Source of the DNA: Isosphaeraceae bacterium | Lineage (GTDB): Bacteria; Planctomycetota; Planctomycetia; Isosphaerales; Isosphaeraceae | DNA: 64,000 bases | Assembly (NCBI GenBank): GCA_025356475.1 | Contig: JANXSX010000048.1 | Location: 82,096 to 146,095, forward strand | Reading direction: 5' to 3' | Part shown: piece after piece, positions 53,576 through 62,700 of the stretch | Position numbering within the stretch: the stretch's first letter is position 1 | Layout of the letters: the number at the start of each line of letters is the position of its first letter | The notes under the pieces: generated by a model | The model's database searches: none | The model's input: the letters and a program-made list of their open reading frames with translations, nothing else | Told to the model about the DNA's origin: nothing | Made by a program: the position numbers and the translations under genes

Positions 53576-56029
53576 ATGTTTGAACTGATCGCGTCCTTGG
53601 TTGTCCGTCGCGGATGGTGGATTGTCGCTGCCTGGATCGTCGTTGCCGTCACCCTCAAAATGATCGCTCCCGCCTGGGAAACTGTCAGCCGAGACGACGA
53701 CGTTCGCTTTTTTCCCGCTGGTTACCCAAGTGTCATTGGTCAAGATCTACTCGAGCGCGGCTTCCCCGCCGATGCCTCCGGGTCGGTCGCTGTCCTGATT
53801 GCGGAACGTCAAGGTGGTAAATTAACCACAGCCGACTTCCTCTACATCGATCAGTTGAGCGACGCGCTGAAAGCACTCGCCCAGAAACCATTGGAGGAAT
53901 TGTTACCCGATTTCACCGACCGGCTTGGGGCGAGATCCTCCTTCGTCACGGAACTTAAAGAACTGCTGGTGATGTCGAACGGTCTCGGGCTCAAACAGGT
54001 TACGGACCATCGGGCACTCGTCGTGGGAGCGCGTCTGATCGGCAACTCAGCCGACAAGAAGAGCCAGGCATCGCTCACCCTGATTTCGATGACCGGTACA
54101 TACCAGTCGAAGCAGACCAGAGTTGCCGTTAACGTTTTAGGCGACTTTATTGAGCGGTACCCAGCCCCGCCACTTGGTTTAAGAAGGGGCATGACGGGAT
54201 CGGCTGCAGTCGGCCATGACATGAACGCCGCCTCCAATTCGAGCATGGACAAGACGACAAAGGCGACGATCCTGCTTGTGGTTGTCATCTTGCTCGTTGT
54301 TTATCGATCACCACTCCTGGCCCTTCTGCCGCTGGTCACAATCGCTCTCTCCATCTTGGTCTCGCTTTGGTCGATTGCCGCGTTGACCAAGTTCCCTGGC
54401 CTCGACATCCAAGTCATTAACATCACAAAGATCTTTGTGATCGTCGTTCTCTTCGGAGCTGGTACCGATTATTGCCTGTTCTTGATCGCCCGATATCGCG
54501 AGGAACTCATCCATGGTCGAGATGGCCTTGACGCCCTCTCCCATGCCATCACCTCGGTCGGCGGGGCACTCGTGGCGAGTGCAGGTACGGTCATCTGCGG
54601 ACTTGGCATGCTCTGGTTCTCGACGTTCGCCAAGATCCAATATACAGGACCTGCGATCGCCCTGAGCCTTTTCATTGGGCTGGTTGCGTCGTTAACTCTC
54701 GCCCCGGTCCTTTTGAGATGGCTTCGGAACGCCGTCTTTTGGCCGTTCAAGCCGCCGCATCACGTGCTTGGCGCGGACATGGAAACTGAGTCGGTCGAAC
54801 AGCTACCCCTGTCCGGCTTCTGGACCTGGGTCGCCGACCTGGTGGTCAAACGACCAGGGATCATTCTTATTGTAAGCCTGGCCGCGCTGACACCGCTTGC
54901 TATCGTTGGCGCGGGGACGAAGAGCAACTACAGCCAGCTCGCCGACCTTGGTACAGATCAGCCGAGTGTGATTGGTGCGGGAATGATTCAGGCGTACTTC
55001 CCACTGGGAGAACTCGGACCCACTGCCGTCTTGATCGACCATCCCAACCTCAACTTCCGGTCCGACGCTGGCCGGGAGGCGATCGAACTCCTCTCCCAGA
55101 AGCTTGAGGTCATACCAGGTGTCGCCGAAGTCCGTTCGGTAGCTCGACCTCTTGGGAAGAAAGAAAAACCACCTGGAGAGCTCAATTTCGCACAACGAAC
55201 CGCTCGTCAGATTGTGAGACGAGGTGCCGATCCCCGATACGTCAGCACCGAAGCGGACACGAAGGCGGATGTTGATCACATCACCAAGCTTGACCTTGTG
55301 ATGAAGTTCGACCCGTTCTCCGAGGATGCCCTGGGAGTCCTCAAAGTCGTCCAACAGACCGTGGCCGAGAGCTTCGTTACCGGCGGTCCCCTAGATGGGG
55401 CCGTACTCACAGGACAGGTTGGTTCAACTCCACTGATTGACGACCTCAAGGCCGTGATCACCATGGATCAGCGCCGGATGTATGTCTTGGTGACCGGCGG
55501 TGTTTACTTGATCCTGGTTATCCTGCTCCGGCGCCCTGGGATCTGCCTCTACTTGATTGTGACCGTTCTGCTCGGCTACCTTGCCTCACTTGGAATGACG
55601 GAGCTGGTCTTCAAGGCACTCCATAAAGGCCCGGACCCTTGGGTAGGCCTCGACTGGAAAGTCGGATTTTTCCTCTTCGTGATCCTCGTTGCGGTCGGTG
55701 AGGATTACAATATTTTCCTCATGGCTCGGGTCCTTGAGGAAGAAAAGCGGCACGGGGTAATCGAAGGAACGCGCCGGGCGGTCGCGCACACGGGGGGGAT
55801 CATCAGTTCTTGTGGACTGATCATGGCCGGCACGTTTGGTTCGATGCTCTCTGGCAGCCTGAACGCGTTGCGTCAACTTGGCTTCGCCCTGGCGCTTGGG
55901 GTGCTTCTTGATACCTTTGTGGTCCGCCCAATCTTGGTGCCGGCCTTCTTGATTTTGCTAGAGCGTCTGCCGCACAAGGTAAGGCAGAGCAAGAAGCTTC
56001 TGGAAGTTGAACACACTTCGGCATCCTGA
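53576..56029 (+). CDS. MMPL/RND-superfamily permease (mycobacterial MmpL-like)
   Basis: 817 residues with about twelve transmembrane helices in two halves. Each half has a periplasmic loop (about 35-215 and 430-610) and a helix bundle. Characteristic MMPL motifs: VIVVLFGAGTDYCLFLIARYREEL in the first bundle and VAVGEDYNIFLMARVLEEEKR in the second, each with the proton-relay-type acidic/Tyr residues (GTDY, GEDY). This places it with MmpL/YdfJ exporters of lipids or glycolipids, not with tripartite drug pumps. A TPR gene starts 36 bases later and a glycosyltransferase follows, all on the same strand. Confidence 0.9.
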   Translation: MFELIASLVVRRGWWIVAAWIVVAVTLKMIAPAWETVSRDDDVRFFPAGYPSVIGQDLLERGFPADASGSVAVLIAERQGGKLTTADFLYIDQLSDALKALAQKPLEELLPDFTDRLGARSSFVTELKELLVMSNGLGLKQVTDHRALVVGARLIGNSADKKSQASLTLISMTGTYQSKQTRVAVNVLGDFIERYPAPPLGLRRGMTGSAAVGHDMNAASNSSMDKTTKATILLVVVILLVVYRSPLLALLPLVTIALSILVSLWSIAALTKFPGLDIQVINITKIFVIVVLFGAGTDYCLFLIARYREELIHGRDGLDALSHAITSVGGALVASAGTVICGLGMLWFSTFAKIQYTGPAIALSLFIGLVASLTLAPVLLRWLRNAVFWPFKPPHHVLGADMETESVEQLPLSGFWTWVADLVVKRPGIILIVSLAALTPLAIVGAGTKSNYSQLADLGTDQPSVIGAGMIQAYFPLGELGPTAVLIDHPNLNFRSDAGREAIELLSQKLEVIPGVAEVRSVARPLGKKEKPPGELNFAQRTARQIVRRGADPRYVSTEADTKADVDHITKLDLVMKFDPFSEDALGVLKVVQQTVAESFVTGGPLDGAVLTGQVGSTPLIDDLKAVITMDQRRMYVLVTGGVYLILVILLRRPGICLYLIVTVLLGYLASLGMTELVFKALHKGPDPWVGLDWKVGFFLFVILVAVGEDYNIFLMARVLEEEKRHGVIEGTRRAVAHTGGIISSCGLIMAGTFGSMLSGSLNALRQLGFALALGVLLDTFVVRPILVPAFLILLERLPHKVRQSKKLLEVEHTSAS

Positions 56030-56065
56030 GCGGCAACGATTCCGGATCTGTGGAGGCCTCCTAAG

Positions 56066-57244
56066 ATGATCACCGGCGGTCGCCTTCTGCTCGGTTCCCT
56101 GACAATCGTTCTCTGTACCGTCGGTGCGTCGGCGCAAGTGTCTGACGACGAACGTCCCAAGGTTGAGTCTGAGGCGAAGTTGCAGGCAGAAGAGGCCGAT
56201 AAGCTCTACGCCTCTGGTCAGTACAATGCGGCACTTCCCCTCTACCAGGCCGAACGCACTTCGCGGAACGCCCTAGGTGATCAGCGATATGAGGCCCTTG
56301 CCACCCGAGCTGTTGGGTGTTGCCTCGAAAAATTAGGCCAGTTTGACGAGGCGATCGCTGCCTGGCGAGAGGCGATCGTTATCGATTCCAAACGTGAAGA
56401 TCGAGGTTTTGAAGGCTATGATCACCTCCTGATCGCGAAGGTCGAGCACCGCCGCGATCAACCCGATTCGGCGATGAGGGCTCTCGCAGAGGCGATTCCC
56501 TTGCTTTCAAAGGTTGTTGATGCCGATCACGAGTCGATTGCACAACACCTCTTCGGGCAAATCCTTAATGACCGCGACGAATTCATTGAGGCGAAAGTCC
56601 ACCTCCGTCGTGCTTTCGAGCTCGTGCAAACTCTCAAGCTCAATCCCTTAAGGGCTCGGATTCTGGGCGAGCTCGGGCGTGCAAGTTTCGGCCTGGAGGA
56701 GTTCCAGCCGGCGGCCGATGCTCTTGTTGAATCCTCACGGATCTTCGAAGCCGAGAAGATGAACGCCGAAGCCGCCTGGGCCGATCGGTTGTTGGGTGAC
56801 ACGTTCATGGAACTCGGACGCACAGATGATGCCAAGGCGCGGGTCGCAAAATCGGCCGAGCGACACAGGGCACTCGGAGCTCACGGGGCATTAGCAAACG
56901 ACCTCTGTTTTCTTGCGTCACTTGCGCTAAAGGATCGGCCTACGGAAGCGCTGAAGCTCGCGAAGGAAGCCGTCGAGTCGGCGAAGGAAACGGACGATAC
57001 GGCGCTGGAGCTCGATGCCATGGTTCATCTTGCCCTCGCCCAGTCGCAGTCCAAAGATCCAGCATCTGCGGCCGCCACAATCGAGAAATCGCTCTCACTC
57101 GCCAAGCGATTGGAGGATCGGAGCGAGCTTGTTCGAATCCTCTTTCTAGCGGCGAGCTTCAACAGAGCGGCTGGCAATTTTGAACGGGCCAGCATTCATG
57201 CCACTGCGGCGAAAACACTCTCCGAAAGTCCAGAAGACCCATGA
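56066..57244 (+). CDS. Secreted TPR-repeat protein
   Basis: 392 residues with a signal peptide (MITGGRLLLGSLTIVLCTVGASA). GGAGG lies about nine bases before the ATG. Mostly helical with TPR-like pairs from about 45 to 380: EADKLYASGQYNAALPLYQAER, AVGCCLEKLGQFDEAIAAWREAI, LGRASFGLEEFQPAADALVESS, LLGDTFMELGRTDDAKARVAKSAERH, and FNRAAGNFERASIHATAAKTL. Such proteins are scaffolds; between a lipid exporter and a glycosyltransferase it may organise their complex at the periplasmic side. Its TGA overlaps the next ATG by four bases. Confidence 0.82.
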   Translation: MITGGRLLLGSLTIVLCTVGASAQVSDDERPKVESEAKLQAEEADKLYASGQYNAALPLYQAERTSRNALGDQRYEALATRAVGCCLEKLGQFDEAIAAWREAIVIDSKREDRGFEGYDHLLIAKVEHRRDQPDSAMRALAEAIPLLSKVVDADHESIAQHLFGQILNDRDEFIEAKVHLRRAFELVQTLKLNPLRARILGELGRASFGLEEFQPAADALVESSRIFEAEKMNAEAAWADRLLGDTFMELGRTDDAKARVAKSAERHRALGAHGALANDLCFLASLALKDRPTEALKLAKEAVESAKETDDTALELDAMVHLALAQSQSKDPASAAATIEKSLSLAKRLEDRSELVRILFLAASFNRAAGNFERASIHATAAKTLSESPEDP

Positions 57245-58275
57245 CCGGGCAGATCGCCGCCTCTCAGAATCTAGAAACTCGGAGTCTAACCATGTCACTT
57301 GTCGATCCATCGTCCGAGGACGGGATCGTACTTCTGATTCCTCAATACAACGACTGGGTCGCACTCGGGCTCTTACTCAACGATCTCAATACGGTCTTCG
57401 CTTCGATGGGTATACGTGCTCACGTAGTGATCATCGATGATGGATCGATCGTCCCCGCACCCGTCGGATTTCCCAACCAGAAATTAGACGCCCTCGGTCC
57501 AATCGACCTTTTGAGTTTACGGCGCAACCTGGGCCATCAACGCGCGATCGCAATTGGTCTCTCGTATGTTCAGGACAAAGTTCCATGCTCGGCAGTCATC
57601 CTGATGGACTCGGATGGGGAAGATTCTCCTCGCGATATTCCTCGACTTCTCGAGCGTTATGAGTCCGAAGGACGCGAAATGATTGTATTCGCAGAACGGA
57701 CAAGACGCTCTGAATCGATCGTGTTTGTGACATTCTATAACCTATACAAGGTTGTTCACTATTTGCTGACAGGCTACAAGGTCCGGGTCGGTAATTTCAG
57801 CGTCATCCCACGCAAACGGCTCGATAGCCTGGTCGTAGTCTCGGAGATTTGGAACCACTATGCGGCGGCGGTCTTCCGGTCGAACCAGCCTTACTGCGCT
57901 GTTCCCACTCGCCGCGCGCAGAGACTTTCCGGTCGGAGTCGTATGAGCTTCGTTCGGCTGGTCATTCACGGTCTGAGTGCGATCTCACTCTATAGCGATA
58001 TCATCGGTGTTCGTTTATTAACAATTTCGATCCTGCTCGGTATCGTGACCGTTGTGGGAATGGCTGCAACGCTCATCCTGGGAGCTGTTACGCAGCTCGT
58101 TTTGCCCGTCTGGACAGCTTCGATCTTTGGACTCTTGCTTTTGATTTTGTTCCAGACCGTTCTTTTCTCGATCCTCTTTAGCTTTTTAATCCTAGGAGGA
58201 CGCCAGGATTCTTCATTTCTGCCCTGCCGCGATTATGGCTGGTACTTGGGCAAAGTGATCGTACTGAAGCCTTGA
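57241..58275 (+). CDS. Family 2 glycosyltransferase, membrane-linked
   Basis: 344 residues. The GT-A domain (about 25-245) begins VLLIPQYNDWVALGLLLNDLN, with the nucleotide-binding VVIIDDGS and the metal motif LMDSDGEDSP (DxD type). QYNDW in place of the common PVYNE is a mild variation. Two C-terminal hydrophobic helices (about 255-320) anchor it. The layout is that of dolichol/polyprenyl-phosphate mannose or glucose synthases (DPM1/GtrB type), which load sugar on a lipid carrier. Start overlap with the TPR gene (ATGA) shows coupling in one operon with the MMPL exporter. Confidence 0.88.
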   Translation: MTGQIAASQNLETRSLTMSLVDPSSEDGIVLLIPQYNDWVALGLLLNDLNTVFASMGIRAHVVIIDDGSIVPAPVGFPNQKLDALGPIDLLSLRRNLGHQRAIAIGLSYVQDKVPCSAVILMDSDGEDSPRDIPRLLERYESEGREMIVFAERTRRSESIVFVTFYNLYKVVHYLLTGYKVRVGNFSVIPRKRLDSLVVVSEIWNHYAAAVFRSNQPYCAVPTRRAQRLSGRSRMSFVRLVIHGLSAISLYSDIIGVRLLTISILLGIVTVVGMAATLILGAVTQLVLPVWTASIFGLLLLILFQTVLFSILFSFLILGGRQDSSFLPCRDYGWYLGKVIVLKP

Positions 58276-58309
58276 GGGGTCGAGCGAGCCGACATGAGTT
58301 CTGGAAGCG

Positions 58310-58353
58310 AAAAAACCCGCATCCACTTCCTCCTAGGAGGTTGAGGATGCGGG
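58310..58353 (-). terminator. Terminator for the DUF1559 gene
   Basis: CCCGCATCC (58316-58324) pairs with GGATGCGGG (58345-58353), with CCTCC-TA-GGAGG inside. On the minus strand a run of six T follows directly, a strong terminator for the pseudopilin operon. On the plus strand it may also end the glycosyltransferase transcript (CATGTTTG). Confidence 0.85.
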
Positions 58354-58386
58354 CATGTTTGAAAATCGATCGATCCCGATATCGGA

Positions 58387-59634
58387 TTAGTTCCCGATAG
58401 AATCGGCATCGACTGGCAGTTGCTTGATAACGCCGGGGAGCTTGCTTCCCTGGGGGCTCAAGATCTTGGCGTAGACGGTGCCGTCGATCGAGTCAGAGAT
58501 GAACTTACCCGAGCCGTCGCAGAAGATCGCGTTGACTCCACCGGAGTGCCCGCTCGAGGCATTGACAGAAAGGCGATCGCCGAGGCTAGAACCGAAGTTG
58601 ACGAACTCAAACTGACCGGCAGCCTTGCTGTTTGCCAACGCCCATTTCGGTCCGTCTGCCTGGGTTGTTGGGTTGAAACCAAGCCCGGAAGTGGTGATAT
58701 CGCAAGCACCGTTACAAATGTTGTCCGAGCCGAAGAACATGACGGCCTTGGGATCTGGTGCAGCCCAGTTGTAGACCGAAGTACCCACCACAGCGTACCC
58801 TGCGCCCACGTTCTCAGAGAGCATGATCGTAGTACTTGTACCATCAACAATGGCTGAAAGCGTCGACTTGTAATCCCAAGGAGCACGCCCGTTAGCGGTT
58901 CCCAGGAAGAATAAGCCAAGTTGACGCGAGACGTTGATGTTCTGCTGAGCGGCCCCCGCACCGAAGTCGATGCCGACTCCGGTTGCCCAATCTCCTCCGA
59001 GAGGTGAGCCCTTAAAACCGATCGTGGACTGCCAAGGCCAGGCAACGAATCCACCGTTCACAACGTAGGAAAGGTTTCCATTGCCAGGCTGAACCGTAAG
59101 GTCATCGGGGCAGGTCAGAACGCCAATCGCCGTACTGCCAATGGTAAGATTGGCGGTTGACGTGGTTCCAGCGAACCCGGTCGGGTTGAACTGGGGGTTA
59201 TCGAAATAGACCCGGTTCCGGTTGTACTGATTGTAGAGGTCCTGATTGTCGAGGTACGGCAGGACATCGACGACCCAACTGTAAAGCGGTCCCACGTCCC
59301 CACCATCAGCACCCATAGCAGTCGCAGCACCCGGCCAGCCTGGGCCAATCGGTGCGGGGAAGATAGCTTGGATCGCCGAGCCTAGCTTGTAGCCTTGGGC
59401 GATGTTGACTTGAGACTCGCCGAATGTGCCGGCATTCGGGTACGCGTTCTTGGCGTTCGCAAAGGCATTGAGCGCCAGGCCGACGTTACGCATGTTGCTG
59501 AGGCACTGGGCCTTACGTGCGGCCTTGCGTGCGGCCTGGACTGCGGGGAGCAACAGGCCAATCAGCACACCAATGATGCTGATAACGACCAAAAGCTCGA
59601 TCAGGGTGAATCCTCGACGGCGGCGAAGCAACAT
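58387..59634 (-). CDS. DUF1559 type II pseudopilin
   Basis: 415 residues from the ATG at 59634 ([40 protein letters not shown]). [10 protein letters not shown] is a prepilin peptidase site (cut after Gly8), followed by the N-methylation helix. The DUF1559 domain fills the rest: [23 protein letters not shown] at the start and the C-terminal [13 protein letters not shown] (His-x9-Asp-Gly), which is the family's marker. Planctomycetes carry many such proteins; they are thought to build pilus-like fibres or secretion pseudopili. Upstream on the same strand, 151 bases away, is the very large protein ending at 59786. Confidence 0.95.
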   Translation of the reverse strand: MLLRRRRGFTLIELLVVISIIGVLIGLLLPAVQAARKAARKAQCLSNMRNVGLALNAFANAKNAYPNAGTFGESQVNIAQGYKLGSAIQAIFPAPIGPGWPGAATAMGADGGDVGPLYSWVVDVLPYLDNQDLYNQYNRNRVYFDNPQFNPTGFAGTTSTANLTIGSTAIGVLTCPDDLTVQPGNGNLSYVVNGGFVAWPWQSTIGFKGSPLGGDWATGVGIDFGAGAAQQNINVSRQLGLFFLGTANGRAPWDYKSTLSAIVDGTSTTIMLSENVGAGYAVVGTSVYNWAAPDPKAVMFFGSDNICNGACDITTSGLGFNPTTQADGPKWALANSKAAGQFEFVNFGSSLGDRLSVNASSGHSGGVNAIFCDGSGKFISDSIDGTVYAKILSPQGSKLPGVIKQLPVDADSIGN

Positions 59635-59785
59635 GGCGGGCGGTCCTTTCCTGCGTAACAGGGGCGAGGCCATCTTTGTAATTGTATCCGGTGAACGACG
59701 TATACGACAAGGACTTCAAACAGCCCACATCAGGCGACGATGCCACACCGTAATGCGGCTCGTCGCCCAGAGCGATCGGGCGAGG

Positions 59786-62700
59786 TCACTCAATGCGACG
59801 ACGGTAGCTTACAACCTGGCGGAAGTCGGTGGGATTCTGTGGGTTGAATCCCGTGGCTTTCGTCCGATCGATGATAAAGAACGAGCGATATCGGACGCTC
59901 CGACCTGCGGCCAGCCCAACCTCCGCTCCCAGAATATCCGGCTGAGGCTGGTACAAGCCGTTTATTGCGTTAAAGAATGACGGGTCGCCCACATGGGGCA
60001 CCTCAAAGAGCCCGACCGTGATCCAGACAGCAAACTGATGGGTCCGAACCGTCGTCAGGTTCATCACCTTCTGGAGCATCTCAGTCCGGAAGTAGGTATT
60101 AGCCCGCTGATCCGGGAGGGCCGTAGGGGTCCCCGTAAAGTAATTGTTGGCACCGAGGAATCGAGGATTGACCCCCGTGTCCGCCGCGGCGGCGACTGGC
60201 GGAACGATTGTAACCGGCACCAACGGTTCCCCAGCCTTGACGATTCCGCCAAACACATTGTTCAAGTTCGGGTGCATCACCGGCACATTCAGCTCAACCT
60301 GACCACGTTCGAGTCCGAATCCATGGGGGTTAATAAATGCCGTGGCATCGGCGTATCCCTGACCGGCATTGCTACTGTAAAGAGCGGGCCGGTTGGCCGG
60401 GAACTTGACAAGGATCGGCCTCGCTTGGATGACGTCGGGGATCGCGAACAGCCGTCGGTACGGAATCGCGGGGGGTTGGGGGAACAGGTTGTCACCCGAC
60501 GGCGCGGGGGGGGAAGCTGCTTTTGGGGGATCCGTGTCGTAATACCCGAAGTTGGGCGATGCAAAAACCTGATCCGTGATCGGGACGATAGGAATCGTGG
60601 TCCCCACCAATGGAGGAGCGGGGAATGGCCCACCCGCTATCGCCGGTGGCAGGATTCCTTGGTTAAAGAAGGGATTCTTAATTCCAGGATCGTCGGAATA
60701 GTAACGCGACGGCGATGCCATGGGCTGCGAAGCTTCCGTCGGAATCGCAGCCAGAGGCATTGGGCCGATCGTGGCGAGCTCCGAGATCGAGTTCCAGTCG
60801 TTGACGGGCGGGTTAGTGAAGTTATAGAACCCCAACGCCCCCCCGAGGTTGATGCCCGGAACCGGTGGCAACGTCGAAGGGCGAAGGATCGTGTAGTTGA
60901 TATCCGGGTACGAGTAGGAGTGGAACGGTCGTTCCGCCGCGGGATAGGCGTTGGCAACCACGCCTGCTGAGATTGATGTGGCTGGGGTTGGATAGTTGGT
61001 GTAGGGGTTGAAGTAGGTGGCCGGAGCACTGCCGGGAGTTGCAAATGGTGCCGCTCCCGAACCGACAACTCCCTTGCCGAAGGCGAACAGGAAGCCCGAT
61101 CCCCCGTGCCGCAACTTGAGGAAGTCGCTAAACGCTCCTGAGATCCCTCTGAATGCAGGATAATTCAGGTAGTTAGCATCATCAAAGTTAGGGTAATGGA
61201 ATCCATTGCTGCCCACGTGATATCCACCCATCATGGACTGGGCGGCGATCGGTGGCGAAGCTCCCTGGAGGTTGATCGGATCGAGCTGGCTGTAAACCTG
61301 GCCCGTTCCGTAGTCAACGATATCGGGGTAGCCGTCGGTGCGGACCTGAGTGACCATGACCGGGTGGTTGACCAGATTCTGCACCGACTCCATGTCGAGT
61401 CGCTGATCGTCGAAGAGGCCAAGGAACACCTCCTGGTCAACGATCAAGTTGATATTGAGCAGCCCAGGCTTGACGTCCCGCCTGGCCCAGTCGAAATTCA
61501 CCCCCTCGGCGACGGTCCCAATGGAACCGATCGCTGGGCTGGGAATCTCGAAGAAGTCGAACATCTTGTGCCAGCCGGCTGAGGTGTAACCATCGATCGT
61601 GCCCGCCCCGGTGACGTCGCTCTGGAGATTCCGAGTCCCTCCTGGATGACCAGGACGGTTGGCTGGAAGATTCGCAGGCAATGTCGGAGACTTGGCCGTG
61701 TAGAAGAACTTATCCGACAAGTAGGGATACGTACTTGGGATCTCGTTAACCGAAGTCGCCGTCAACGTGGCGGTCGTCATCGGCAAATCAGCCGAGGTGG
61801 AGAATGGCACACCAATGTTGGGATTGGCCGGTGTTGAGGTCTTTGTGTTGGGGTCGTAGACCCTCACCGTATTTAGCGCGGCTCCCAAGACATAGTCTGG
61901 AGGAGGATTCTCCACGAACTGTTTGGTGAATAGGCCTGGTGGGCAATTCGGAACGAGCAGCAACTCAGCCGGGCTCTGGAAGTCACGGTCGTTGAACGCG
62001 AAGTAATCCCAAGTCAAGTCATTGCTCAAACCTCGTGCCCTAGCAGGTCCGCCAATGTTGGTCTGGATCGGACGGGTTGTGGCAACATTCGTACCGGTTG
62101 TCCCATACAACCCCTGAACAGTACTACTACCGCCACCACCAGCCGATGGAACGGTCTGTTCCGAATACCCATAGGCATTTGCGGGACTCGCGACCGAGGT
62201 TGGGGGCGTCGGACTTGGCGGGGTCGCTGTCGTGATATTCAACGTGGGGTCGATTCCAGGATCGCGGGGATCGAGCAGGTGACCACCCCGGTACGGCTGG
62301 AGCCTGGACACCGACCAGATATCGTTGATCGTATTCACACTGGCGGTGCTGTTAAGCTTCTTGGTGTTGGTCCCATTCGGATCCTGTCCAGGCGATGTGG
62401 TGTAGGCATCGGGAGGAGAATTGGAAGTGTTCGTTCCCCCCTTGCCGCCTCCTTCGCTGAACGGGAACCGAATCGAATCGACAACAACCTTCCTCGACGT
62501 GGGGTCAAACGGGTTGGCTGGTCGTAGCAGGTAGAGCCACATCATCCGCGACTCACCCTGCTCCAGGAACCGTCGTTTGACGTCGCCGGCCAGTGCCGTA
62601 GTTCCTGGTGGAGTTGAGTTGTCGATCGGCAGTAACTGGCGAACCAACGAGTTATAGGTTCCGGCGGAACCCGCAGGGACGGTTCGTGGCGTGCTATCGT

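Noticed and set aside
59993..60970. A 325-codon plus-strand frame inside the large minus-strand protein
   Set aside because: Arg/Gly-rich shadow of the Pro-rich sequence on the other strand.
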